Origin: Entonaema liquescens
Lineage: Eukaryota; Ascomycota; Sordariomycetes; Xylariales; Xylariaceae
Assembly: GCA_902805475.1 (NCBI GenBank)
Contig: CADCSX010000002.1
Coordinates: 868,001 to 932,000, forward strand
Length of the DNA: 64,000 bases
Reading direction: 5' to 3'
Below the pieces are notes generated by a model, which was not told the origin of the DNA, ran no database searches, and saw only the letters and a program-made list of their open reading frames with translations. Position numbers and translations under genes: made by a program. Positions 36,913 through 48,901 of the stretch are shown here, in pieces (position 1 is the stretch's first letter; every line of letters begins with the position of its first letter).

Positions 36913-38849
36913 TCAAAACTCCAACTCCAGAACCTTACTTGCTGGAAAGGAGCAGCATGTCCTAATCATCGTTCCAGCCCTCCCACTAGCTTCCTTCGCC
37001 TCCTTGCCCGCATTCTTCGAGACTCGAGCTTCCCCCTTCGAGATTTTTGCTTCGCAAGTCCCGCAATCACCCACGCGACACGCAGATTCTGGATGTTCAC
37101 CCCCACCGTCTCGTTCAAGAAGTTCAAGAAGAGAGACGCCTTCCGCCTTTTTCCATGTAGTCTCTTTCGTTCGAAACCGGACGACCGATTCCTCTGGTAG
37201 GTCTGTCCCATCCGCTGCCGAAACTGACAAATCATCCAATTTCGAGGAAGCGTCTGAGGAGAAGGTCTCATAACGTATAAGTGGAGGAGGCACTTTGCAG
37301 CGTTCAAGATGGCCCCGCACGGTATCGACAAAGCTCGGCGGACCACAGATGTATGCGTTAGAAACGTTACCTGGTAGCCCAATAGGGGTAATATTCAACG
37401 GATCAATGGAATATGACAGGCCTAAAAGCGTGGCAAAGAAATTGAATGTCGGCCGCCCCGCGTAGTCAAAATCCCTTCCCTGGATGTCTACACCGGCGAT
37501 AGGTGCCGTGTAAAACGTGATCATGCGAAATAAGCCGAAGGACGAGAGCTCTGATTTGAAGTGGGAGGTATTTTGCTCGCCATTTCGGGCGACGTGGATC
37601 AGGATAGCGGGGGCTCTTGCCAAAGCCGGATGGGAAAAGTGAGCCTGAAGCATGCTAAGAATTGGAGTCATGCCTATTCCAGCACTGATGTATATTTGGC
37701 GAGGGGGAAAATTCTGGCTTAAATCGGGGACAAACGACCCTGACGGTGAGCGTGCTAATATTGTGCCCCCTAGCGATATATGCGAGTGAAGATAAAGAGA
37801 AGCGGCGGGCCCTTTCTTAACCGTGATGCGGTAGAATGGGGGAACTGCGGTAGGGGAAGAAGGGGACCACGAAGAGATGGACCAGCGGCGAATATCACTG
37901 GAGGGCAAATTTATAGTGAGGAATTGGCCTGGGAGATAGGAGGCCAAGGGTTTATCATCAACGGCAGTTAGATAGAAAGACTTGATAGTTGCAGATTCAT
38001 CAACTACTCTGTCGACCTTCAGCAACCGCCAGCCGGCCCATCGATTTTTCCCTGCTGCTTCGCTATCTTCGATCATCCCTAGCTTGCGAGCGATTACAGC
38101 CTTATTCATGCTCTGCAAGTTGGACACACGCAGGATCCGCTCCGCCAACGTACGAGTAGCAGGGTCCGTGATGGGTGAAAACGCGCACTTGGCAATGCTC
38201 CCGACCGGGACAGTGTTTTCTTCATCAGTCGGGATGATCTGCGCCGTTGCATCGGGTGCGACGGAACCTCCGCGTACGACTTTTAGATAAACACCGCAGA
38301 AGCCGGACTTCGCAACCTCAGCTAACCAACTAGCCGGCTGTCCACATCTCCATGCGAGCTTTGAACATGGACTCCGCCCGCCCACAACTTCTAAAATAGC
38401 ACCTTCCTTCCTGACTCCTTGGTAGTCGTCGTCGTCTATATCACCATCAAGAAGAAGCGAAAATATCCACCGATCTCCCACGTTGATGCCCCACTCATCA
38501 ATGCCTTCCGGTGCTCTCAGGGTCAGATTCTCTCCCCAAAAGCCCAATCCCATTCGGATCGTTCGATGCTTAGACGTGATGTCCAATAGTCATAATGATG
38601 GGTGAAGAATGCATATACCTGTGCATCGTGAACCGCAGACTTATGTCCCTCGATACCATTCTCTGGAGTAAGTACTAACGGTGTAGTTGATGGCGATCAG
38701 ACTATGGCCGTGAGCGTTGGCTGTGAGTGGATATCTTGGGTCGCTGGTCGCGAGCGTGAGACTGCTACTACAGTGAAGTGTGATGAGGGCAAGGAGTGCT
38801 TAGGATCATCGGTAGAAGGATCAAGGTGGGATTCAGTCTTTGCAGGCAT
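36913..38849 (-). CDS. MOSC - phthalate-dioxygenase-reductase fusion, interrupted (one missing base, one TGA)
   Basis: The last 557 codons are open. The order is MOSC domain (GENLTLRA, GGRSPCSKLAW with the conserved MOSC Cys), an FAD domain (GQFLTINL, IRRWSIS), an NAD domain (YISAGIGMTPILSML, YICGPPSFVDTV) and a plant-type 2Fe-2S domain (CRVGDCGTC with a fourth Cys in RTCCSFP). At minus-strand T4 (plus 38538-38541) the frame shifts: upstream text SRLSIERSEWDWAF lies in another frame and connects to WGENLTL with one added base. A likely start is ATG 38849 (MPAKTES). From there the span is one base short of 646 codons with no intron, but codon 51 is TGA (38697-38699). So it carries two lesions. 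Members may couple NADH to reduction of N-hydroxylated compounds; that is inference. Confidence 0.85.
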
Positions 38850-39752
38850 GTTGTATGGTGAAAGTATTAAACAAGAGGAACAGGAAAGATGTGAGCTGAG
38901 CAGAGCATTCTGCAAGGAATGTAAATACTAAGAGGCAGCTTCTAAGGACCAATACTGCCTTACCCAGTCAGCGATTAGCTGCATTATGATGGCGAATACG
39001 AAATTCATAGAATTAGAACATAACCCCGGAGGACTTATATACTAATATAGAGGAAGACCTGGGATAGGACCGAATGACCGTCTCCATTCCTTTTAGCTGA
39101 AGTCGGTCCCGATTTAATTCGGTTCACGGATGACGGAGATGTAGGATTTCGGGATATCTCCGAAGAGTCCCGCCGTCGCATTACTGAGGTCCCGAAACCC
39201 ATGTTGAATAGATAGGTCGTTAAGCTACGCGGTCTCGGGACAAAATAATTACCGCCGGCTTTACATTATAATGGCCATTACTACTACTGTAGTATTATTC
39301 GTCACTGCCTAGCTTCTCTTTCCCGCTCTTTAATTAAAGATCTACGCATATATATAAGGACTCAAACATGCATTAATCACTTGGAATTGACTGCCATAAC
39401 GTCACAGCTGCACTTCTACCCTCGCTTAGTTATAACACGTATCGCCAGAACGGGGCTAGCCAAGGCATGAGTAGCCGCACGGGTTTCAGCTTCATCTAGA
39501 TTTGGTGCTATCATCTTTTTGAAGCAAGGGGCTAATTCGAATCGTGTCACTCCACCCAACGAAGTCTTGCTGTCTTCGTCAAACACGATCCTTCTTCTGT
39601 GGACTGCCACGAGAGGGTATTCCTATCCGATCTTTTTTTTTCTACGACGCTATTCCGATCAGATTCGTACCGTTCTCTCATTCGCAATCTATGTGACTTG
39701 ATATTCGTCATTGATATCATACGTGCGAGCTCCCACCACCGAACTATGAGAG
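38850..39752. other. Intergenic, nothing recognised
   Basis: Upstream side of the MOSC-reductase gene and 3' flank of the NLR. AT-rich around 39280-39370; no gene supported. Confidence 0.4.
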
Positions 39753-42700
39753 CTAGCACGTCTCTCTTGTCTCTCCCCTCTTTTTCCGTAGCTCCGATAG
39801 CGACTTTATAGTATCAAGCGTATGAGGATGTTCCGCACCTTGCACCTTTCTTCTCAGCATCAATACTTGCTGTAGTAATTCCTCAGCTTGTTCAAAGTCT
39901 CCTTGCCTGTCCAACACGCCAGAAACACCTTCCAAGGCCTGAATCGTGTCGATATGTTCTTCTCCTAATTTCTCCCTTCTAAGCTTTAATATTTCTCGGA
40001 ATAATAGCTCGGCTTCTTGATACTCCTCTTGGCCTAATAGTATAGTTGCGACTTCGTACGTGTTGGCAATCGTATCGGGGTGTTCTTTTCCTGATGTCCT
40101 CGCTCGGTGTTCTAATGCTTGTCGACATATCGCTTTGGCCTCTTCGTACTTCCTCTGACCCTGAAGTGCGCGGGCGATAGTAATGGAGGAACTCGCTATG
40201 TCACAGTGCTCTTCGCCTAGAACCTTTTTGTGAAGTTCCACCAGTTGCCGACCAATTTGTTCGGCCATTTCGTATTTCTCTTGGCCATTTAGTGCTTTGG
40301 CGACGCCTATCATACCCCGCATCGTCTCGATGCTTTCTAAGCCCATGATTTCCTTCGAATCTCCTAATGCCTCCCTAGACAGCATTTCAGCTTCTTCATA
40401 CCTTTTTTGGCCTAGAAGTGCATTGATGAGCTTGTGTTTCGTACGAAGAGCTCGCGGGATCTTTGCTCCGAAATTCGTCACTGTAATATCTAGCGTCTGT
40501 CGAAGAATTTCTTCCGCCTCAACAGACTCTCCTTCGTGTATCAGCGCCTCGGCGAGGGTTTCCTTTATTCCTAGTATTACGATGGATCTCGGGTCCTTAG
40601 TCTGATTATAAATCCTCAATGCGTCCCGCAACAATCTGACCCCTGTCTCAAAGTCTTTTGAAGAAGTAAAGTTTCTGCCAAAGCAGACATCCCATCTATT
40701 GTGGAGGGATGATTCTCTCCTTGTACTTCCTTGCGCGTTTTCAATACCTGCTGATGCATCTTTTCGGCCTCCTCTAGTCTTCCTTGTTCGGATATAACGT
40801 GAGCAAGGCCGCTCATAATATCAACCGTGTAAGGACTTCTGGGGCCTAGTAACTCTTCATATACTTCCAATGCTTCCCGATATCTACTTTCTGCCTCTGT
40901 AAATGCCCCTCGAGCTTCCAAGATTAGACCATGCTGTCGTTTTATATACTGTGTACCCAGTGATTTGTGACCAAAATTCTCCTCTGCTTGTTCTGCTGCT
41001 TGTCTGATTATCTGTTCTGCCATCTCGTAGTATCCGATGATACAATAAGCTATAGATATTTTCCCGAGAAGTTCGCACGCGGCCCCTTTATTATTAGCAT
41101 CGCGATGGAATTGCAGGGCGGTTTGAACATGTGGTAAGTATTTCATCCAGCCAGTTGTGTTGTCTTCTTGCGGGATAGGGAACTGTAACTGAAGATGCTC
41201 TATTCCTTGGGTAATCCATTCACCCCGGGTTCCCTGATCCTTTATCCAGTTGCGCATAGTAAGGCGTACCAGCCGGTGCATATCAAAGAGGTTGGGCTCT
41301 TCTCGCTCAGTAATGAAAGCATATCCCTTTAGAACGCCTATAGCTTTGTCGGTCTCTCTGCCCTCTCCATCCAGCAGCGAAAGAGGAATGTTCTTCTCTG
41401 CGTAGAAACATAGCTGCTTCAGATACTCCGCGGCTAACGGATAGTCTCGCGAAATGTGGTCGTATGAGATAAGCCAAGTTGTCGCAACCGGGTTCGGGGT
41501 GTCTGTGTGACTTCTGCGATCCCCAAACCCTTCGCTTAGCAACTCAATGAACTCGCTGTCGCTTGCCTTACAGTAACTTAAATATTTCGTTGAGGTGATG
41601 CCCTCCACTGCCATATAAGCAGATGCTTGTCTGACGGCTAGGGGAAGGTAAGTTAGTAATTGGAGTAGATCCTGCGTGCTTTCTTCGTCACGAAGTTGAT
41701 CTTCCGTTAGTTCATTTTGTAACAGCTGGAAAGCCTCGGTTTTATTCATTTCTCGGACCACGATTATATCCCTTCGCGAGATATTAAACTCCCTGATAAC
41801 CCTGTGGTTACGTGTTGTAATAAGTATAGAGCTATTTCGGTTAAAGGGCAGATAGTTATTCAGGCTTTGGCCGTCACCATCACCGAGGAATTGGATGTCG
41901 TCGGCATTGTCAATGATAAGGAGCCACCTGCAAAGCGTCTCATCTTCTAAAGCTTTCTTAGTGATTAATTTTATATCCGTCTTCATGTTATCAAGCCCCT
42001 TAATTCCGAGACAGTGAGCAATATTCCGGTAGGCCTCCTCGAAATGCGTTAGACTTTGTGCGGACATCCAGAAGATAGAAAGGCCCGGGTCATTATCATG
42101 AATGCGGTAGGCAGCTTCGAGGGCTAACTGGCTTTTTCCAACGCCCCCGAGGCCCTCAAGCAAGATTCGCTGGCAGTCATCCTGATCTGCCCTAGGGTCA
42201 ATTTTATCCAGCAAGGGTTGCAAAATGGTTTCTCGATGGATAAACCCACGGTTCCGACCGAAAGGTACCATAAAGTGGGATTTTGGCGCTGAGAGGGATA
42301 TTAGAATATAAGTACATAGTGTTGGTAATGCTATGAACTTACATGATTCCCGTCGTGCGATCAAAGACTTAGCACCATGATACATGTTAACGATTTCTGC
42401 CGACACTTTCAAGAAGGAAGCATCATTTGGACTCGAATACTTATTCAATTGTAGGTGGTCTGTTGGAAGTTCAAATCCACCCGATCCTTGAATATGGGCA
42501 GACGCTTCTGACACAACCTATACAAGTCATTAAATCCATTTTTCTCTTTCTCCGAATGGCTGATTTACCTACCATGTCTCTTATCAACCCTGGTAGTCCC
42601 AGCTTCTTCCCGTAATCAGTCTTGTATTGCTCGAAGAAGCAACTAGTAGGTAGATCAGATAACCTGTCTCGCAATTTGGAAAATTCGTCAACCTTATCCT

Positions 42701-43380
42701 TCAAGACGGGATTGTCGTATTCTAAATCTTGAATAATACCCAAATATGAGTCAAACGGTGTTAGAAGCCAGGCAATAGTCTTGATAATAAACTGCATCCG
42801 GGTGCCTCGAAAGGGCGTTCCGAGGGCAACAAAGCCGACAGTATGTCGGGGTAGATACTCGAGCTTCTCTAATTTATATGCATATAGCAAGCCCTGCCAA
42901 TATTAGTATTGTTCGTTTGGTGCTATCCACATAACCTCACATATAGAATTACCAGGCCACCAAGGCTATGCCCTATGAATATGATAGGTCGCCGAGATTC
43001 CTTGTAGTGGTTATCCAGTGTGTGTATGAAGGATTTACCACAGAGCTGCAAACGTGTGCGCGGTGCGTTGAATATCCATTGTGACTCATATTTGTATGTT
43101 AGGATTCTGGCTTTAGGTAAGAGACTTGGTAACATATTGTCATCTTCGAGCCAACGAACGCGACGTGGTTGTCCAGTCTTATCTGTAACCTTGTCTGTCC
43201 AGGTCCATGACCAATCCACATTCGAGCCCAAGCCATGGACGGCAACAATGCTAATATATAACTAAATACGAAAGCCGTATTTGGGAAACGGGTGTTCTTA
43301 CTCTATCTCAGTTTCTTTGATGGAGTCGTCAGCTGTCCGTGGGTATAAAACTTCCAGCGATGCTCGAGTGGGAGAGATCT
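39753..43380 (-). CDS. Fungal NOD-like receptor: SesB-type hydrolase, NB-ARC, TPR; frame broken by one missing base
   Basis: Exons (minus): 43302 to about 43380, 42941-43250, 42573-42893, 42343-42517, 39753-42288. N-terminal alpha/beta hydrolase: IVAVHGLGSNVDWSWTW and nucleophile elbow FIGHSLGGLV, then VGFVALGTPFRGT. NB-ARC: FGRNRGFIHRE, P-loop LLEGLGGVGKSQLALEAA, Walker B WLLIIDNAD, SSILITTRN. The C-terminus holds about ten kinesin-light-chain-type 42-residue TPRs with motifs like GEEHPDT. At minus-strand A4 (plus 40656-40659) one base is missing: ALAETLLLQK continues DFETGVRLLRDALRI in the next frame, and the exon sum is one base short. The 5' end is unresolved: the first exon has no ATG. 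A possible start at 43466 would need a GTTCGC donor. Known relatives act in allorecognition and cell death. Confidence 0.9.
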
Positions 43381-44455
43381 ATCTATAATTAGTAACTTGT
43401 AATAATCTTAGGGGTAAATTAGCGAACCCCTCTATTGCTTTTCTGTAGTATCTTTTTTAATATCATGTACACATATTGTATCCAGATAGTCCCCAAAACT
43501 ATAATGGGAAATAGCGTCAATAGTTTAGTAATGGTGCTCATAGCCATAGTCATAATGACCGTTTCACGTCATACGCTGAAAAAGGCTACTGATACCATTT
43601 ACTCCTTCGAAGTGACCGGAGGCAGTAAGGAAAATCTTTTTGGAGAACCCCTCATTTTTTTACGATACGCTACGCGAGTAAAAGACTGAAATCATTTGAT
43701 TGGTCAAAGCAACCGCCCATCTATTTCAGCTGATGGCCATTCAATTTTTACTTTATATATTAGGACAAACTCGGGTGAAATTATTGTGATTGAAATATTG
43801 GTTACTTTGACACATCGGATGGGATTGTGCCCTCTTCGCTTATACTGTAGCTTTTGGTGCAAAAATATCGAGAATCCATCATCTCCTACTCCTAGGAAGC
43901 AGAAAGAATTAGTAATTGGATATAAGCCGATGAACGATGAATAGTATAAGAAAATCTTCGCATTAATGATAACTGAGCTATAGGTAGTATGGACAAGAGC
44001 GTTTGCTATGCCGCGGCTTATATTTACTTTATCCTCCGAATTCTTTGCCTTGAGGATGGATTTGCCCCGTATAAAACTTGGTTGTAACACTGGGTTATGG
44101 CTTTGTTGCTCCCGATTTGTTCTCCAGTTGTCGATACTAGATAATCGCAACTAAAGCCAGTGTCTATCTCTACTGATATTATCTCTATTCCACGAATCTC
44201 TATTTTGATATGTAAACCTCGCGGTGATGTAAATCTGAAATAGCTGCTGATGAATGCGCTGGCTGGCTATTCACCAACGTGCCTCGAATCTGCTAGAATG
44301 TGGGTATCATTCAATTGGGCGGTTTCGCTGATCGGGTATCCTCTCCTTGGACGTTGTAGCATCGTCGGTCGATAATCACATTAAGTTTAGATTATGATAG
44401 GTGCGTTTTTTACTGTTAGTCCTATGCCTTGACATCGCCCGCTTAGCTAAACCCT
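43381..44455. other. AT-rich intergenic region
   Basis: No supported gene. A 148-codon open frame on the minus strand (43704-44150) has AT-driven composition (Ile, Ser, Phe, Tyr) and no motif, so I do not call it. The left end should hold the NLR start and promoter. Confidence 0.35.
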
Positions 44456-46412
44456 CTAGATAAGCCGTATTCTGCGCGCGACGATCAGGCAGGTCGTACA
44501 GAAGAAGATAAGGCATCCTAAGATGACGAGGAATGCATTGATATTGCCAACATCTTGGAAGGGAACCTGGACGTTCATGCCGAATAGACCCGTAACGACG
44601 TTAAGTGGCACGATGATAGTAGCCAAAAACGTAATCTTGCTGAGTCCTGCATTGGTCTCCGTTCCTTGCGTAATACTGTCCATGGTCAACTGAGCGATGT
44701 AGTTGCTGTGAGCACGGGATAGGATCTTCTCGAAGTGGGTAAGGTTGGTCATCATGGTGACGACGTGGTCTTGAATATCGCCAAGATACATGCCGATATC
44801 CATCCGTGGTGTAACTTTGTAATCTTCGTTGCAGCGCTTGGTGAAACCCTTCAAGATATCGGCCTTGCCTCCGAGCCCTCGCATGAGAGCAAGCGTATTT
44901 TTACGGACGTTACCGAGCTTACGTAGAAATAGATTGTTGTCTGTAGGACGAGCAACAAAGATTGAGTCTTCAATGGACATGGTGAGTGATTCCACCCTAT
45001 CGATCGCAGGTGCGAATGAATCGACGATGTTATCACTATAAAACTATTAGTGCTTCTGAAAGCTTATACTTGCAGTTCGCAAATTTCGCTTTGTACTTAC
45101 ATCAGAGCATAGCAGATCCAATCACTGCTCAAGGAAACGTAATCCTTCAGGCTTGAGATTCTCTTTCGGACCAGAGAGGCATGTGTGTTTGGAAGAAAGC
45201 TAAAGCTAAGAGTACCCTCACGGAAGACCACGACATAAATATTGTACGGCTCGTAGTCAGGGCCGTCATCGTCTTGAACAACGTTGAAAGATCGGAACGA
45301 CGCAAAATAATACGATGGAAAAATCTCGATCTTCTCTCGGGGCTCTTGGGTTGTAATATCCTCAATCGTCAAGGGATGCACGCCAAAGGCCTTGCATAGA
45401 GCCCGAACCTCTTCTTCGGAGGGCCTGTTGATATTCAACCACCAGACACCATCCGGTTCGTCTCGGGGTAGAGTAAAGAGGCCACGCAGATCCTCACCGG
45501 GAAGGACCAGATCTCCAAACTCGGCGGCGTGGATGGTAGATTCCCAGGCGGAAGAGAAAAAGCTAAAGCGGTTAGGGTCTAGATGCTCTTTATCGATCGG
45601 CTTGGTTGCTGCTTCTTGGAATTCGGGCGCATGTGGCATCTTCTCGTGTTCGATATCTGACGATGTAGATGGGATATTGACAAAGTCGCCATCGACAGTA
45701 ATCATGGGCGGAGGTGGAGTTGCCGAATTTTGTCTTAGGTTCGGGAATACTCGAACAGCTTCCTGAGCGTCGAAGCTTTCCCTACGTGCAGCGTTTTCAG
45801 ATGCGATGAAGTTCTCAAGATAGTCGAAATCGATGTGTAACTGGTCTCGGCGATGCTCCTCCTGCACGGGAAAGCATACGTCATCCTCCGCAGTCTTGTT
45901 AGTTGCTAAACTTGCACCATCATCGGCAAGAAAGGTGCCGGGCTTGCTACGACCGGAACGTAGGCTCAGATGGCTGTTACGGCTGGTAGAAGAATAGGTT
46001 CGCTGGAGAGCTTCGCCCTCCTCAGATTTCTGTGCGCGACCATCTGTGACGGAGAGGGCACGCTCGCGGCGCCGTGCTTCTGCGAACGCTTTGACAGAAT
46101 TCGGAGGAGACACAGCACGTTGCTGCTCGTTGGTGGAATTAAAGGTAGGTCTGCGGCTGTGTGACGTTAAAGGTGAAACGCCTTCGTCATCCTCATCCAA
46201 TACTGCTTCTTCGAAATCGCGTACCCTGACGTCGGATGGTGAATAGGGGCAGCCGGCTGCAGATGCTGGCGGGACCCATACAGGGTATCAACGGTACCAC
46301 GGCGTGGACGTTCAAGCTTCTGGGCGGATGAGATCTGGTTGCGGTGGTCGTCAAGCTCTGGGACGGGGGTGTTATAACCCGAGCCAGAGGCAACCTCGTC
46401 GTGATCGGACAT
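44456..46412 (-). CDS. CorA-type Mg2+ transporter (Alr/Mnr2 group), frame broken by one missing base
   Basis: Exon 1 45101-46412, intron 45036-45100, exon 2 44456-45035. ATG 46412 (MSDHDEVASGSGY). A cytosolic Ser/Arg-rich N-terminus of about 250 residues is followed by the CorA domain: WWLNINRPSEEEV, FGVHPLTIEDI, EKIEIFPSYYFASFRSF. Two C-terminal membrane helices follow with the diagnostic GLFGMN at about residue 587. At minus-strand C4 (plus GGGG 46246-46249) the frame shifts: HLQPAAP must continue YSPSDVRVRDFEEAVLDEDD, needing one more base. Exon 1 is 1312 nt, and adding one base fits the phase at the intron (CTG AT/T). The intact protein would be 630 aa. The long N-terminus fits the fungal Alr1/Mnr2 type (plasma membrane or vacuole) better than mitochondrial Mrs2. 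Confidence 0.93.
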
Positions 46413-48186
46413 CTTGTAAGGTTATCGTATATCTCTACGGTCTATTCGGTATTTCGAGGCTGTTTATATGAGGGGGCTCTATATTGACCTGACAAGCTCG
46501 ACTCAACCGAATTGAATACCGGTCGAGGAAAGCCTTCCGCGTGCTGGTCAAGGGAAGGCAGACATACTCAGTCTAGCAGCATTAGTGATCTGCAGCAGGC
46601 GTGGCAGCACGCCGACTGCAAAGGGGACTTGGGCGTGATGCTCAAACCAATGCCGGAGAATACGTAGGCTGGATTCCGGGTGTAACCGAGGTGTGTAAAC
46701 AAAGTGGTAGGCGAATAGATTATTTAAAGTCAAAATAGCAGATGCGGCGGTCAAGTTAAGGCGGCTTCTTGTTGACGCCGCTGTAGACCCAGCAAAAGGG
46801 GCCGAGAAGCGGTCGAGAAAATGAGAACTGATCGCAGCTGAGGCCCGCCAATTTGGTGGTTTCTGAGAGGGTGGCGGTATTTACCGCAAAGAAGAGCTGC
46901 TCGGCGTGCTGGAAGAAATAGCGCAGCTTGCAGAGTAGCCGAAAGATCTCGATTGATTTAGATAGTGTTGGACAGGTGTTAGCTGGCGTGTATTTACTCG
47001 AGTGGAAAATAGGGAGATGGATTGTTGTGATGCGACTTGACGAATTCGTGTAGATAAAGACGTGAAAGTCCTGTCTGGGAAAACTAGAAAAAACTAAGGT
47101 CGGGATCGACAAATGATGTCGCGGATGGAGATAAATAGAGTCGGGATTGAATTGCGAATCAGAACCAAATCAAGGAACTGATGTAAAGACTTCAATATAA
47201 AGGCTTGGATGGAACAGTGGTGTTCACTGAAAAATCGACCGCATACGAAATGGATGTGCAACCCGTATGGGAGTTATTGTTTGCGGGAAGAATCTGATGA
47301 TGTTGAAAGAAGATGTCAAAGCATTCAAAGCATCTGATATTTTGGATTTAGACAATTAATTAGCTGAGCTCTGGCCCTAGAAAAAAAAAATGATTAGGCT
47401 ATTGCCAGGACCAGTCAGCCAGTTATGCAGAGGGGATTAACGTTAAGAGAGGCAAAAATTCCTGCAAGAAATCTCGACTTTTTGAGATCCACTGACCCAC
47501 ATGTCCTATCGAGTACTTAGATACACCGTAAGTATAAGTACACATAAGGTGTGTAATACTCGATGTGATACCTATTCCGGGTAGGGCAGGTAAGGAAGGG
47601 TTTGTTATTAAGGTTTGGCGTGACTTGCCATATTATGTCCTGGGTACATATACTTACACTAATGTACTCTAACGTCCCTTCTAGGACTATTCTAAGCATA
47701 AAGTGCATTCCAAACTAGGCAATTACTGTTGTTAACTAACTGCCTTTTAAACAGTGGGCTGCAGAGATCTAACAGATTGAATATTGTTATATTGTTAAAT
47801 TCGATGAGTTGATATATCTAATAGGTTAATACTTCGAAATTCAATGATCTAAAAAGATCAGATCTTGAGTAAAGTAACCATTGGTAAATATTGATGTGGC
47901 TTAGGTATTGGCAATTAGATACCATAGATACCTTAAGTAAGATATGGGAAGCGGGGCATCGAGGCTTTTCTTAGTGCCTAAGGTACGGGTAGAAATATAT
48001 TATCTCCATTTTCTGATTGGGTACCATGTATAAGGTACTACGTCCCCTAAACAGCCTCAACCTGGTACTTCTTGACAGGTAAGCATCTTTTAATATATAG
48101 CATACCCAAACGCTTGCAATCCACCATAACGTCAATGCCCATTAATACGAATCATCCATAAACGACGAATCACTAAACATCAGAAG
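46413..48186. other. Divergent intergenic region CorA/SPC1
   Basis: 1.8 kb with both promoters. Open stretches on the minus strand (46548-46754 and 46756-47112) lie where the CorA leader should be and show no motif. An A9 tract lies at about 47381-47390. Confidence 0.4.
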
Positions 48187-48654
48187 ATGGCCGAACAGTT
48201 GCTGGATCAAGTGAGAGATGCAGTGGATGGTCAAATTGTTCGTGACTATCTGCCCACTCCTTAAATCGGCAATCGACATTCGTGATTGACTGATTATTAT
48301 CTATAGGATTTCGAAGGCCAGAAGCTGGTTGAAATTTTAGCAACGGTTGTCCTCTCGATCGTCGGGGTATGAGAAACATTATCTTCTACTTATTCATTCC
48401 CCCTCGCGACAACTTTACTAACCGGTGGTGTTGTTAAATAGGGCATTTCATTCCTCGTCGGCTTCTTCCTCCAAGACATAGCTCTAGCCCTCAAGATCGG
48501 TCTTGCTGGCACAGCTCTCACCTTCCTACTCGTCGTCCCTCCTTGGCCCTTCTTCAATAGACACCCCGTCAAATGGCTTCCTGTCGGAGGCGAGTCAGCA
48601 ATCACGAGTACACAGCAGAACATAGTTATTGATGAGAAGCTTTTCACGAAATAA
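48187..48654 (+). CDS. SPC1: Signal peptidase complex subunit 1 (107 aa)
   Basis: Three exons: 48187-48237, 48307-48366, 48442-48654, total 108 codons, all in phase 0. The product starts MAEQLLDQVRDAVDGQIDFE, then GQKLVEILATVVLS, then GFFLQDIALALKIG and the second hydrophobic segment ending VVPPWPFFNRHPVKWLP, exactly the SPC12 family pattern. Two membrane helices with a short turn and cytosolic ends are expected. Known role: non-catalytic subunit of the ER signal peptidase that limits access of membrane segments. The first intron has an unusual donor, GTTCGT, but a good acceptor (TCTATAG) and it restores family text. Convergent with RBX1, 247 nt apart. Confidence 0.93.
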
Positions 48655-48901
48655 ACTGTTGTTTTATTTGCGCCTTGAAGGCGTAGTGGCTACGGATATA
48701 TTCTCTCTAGCAGAGACAGACGCAATATAGGCACTGTAATCCGAATAATACAACCTGCTCCGCGATACCATAATAACACTGTTATATGTGATATGGGCGT
48801 TGTCTTGTAATTATGATCCTATGTGGTGGTAACAACACTAGGACGATGCAATGGTCGGAGTTGCTTATGCGAAAGGTTCTCAATACCGTATATCCTTCCA
48901 C

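Noticed and set aside
43704..44150. 148-codon open frame on the minus strand
   Set aside because: AT-driven composition, no motif, no intron structure and no family resemblance; an open frame of this length is possible by chance in this region.
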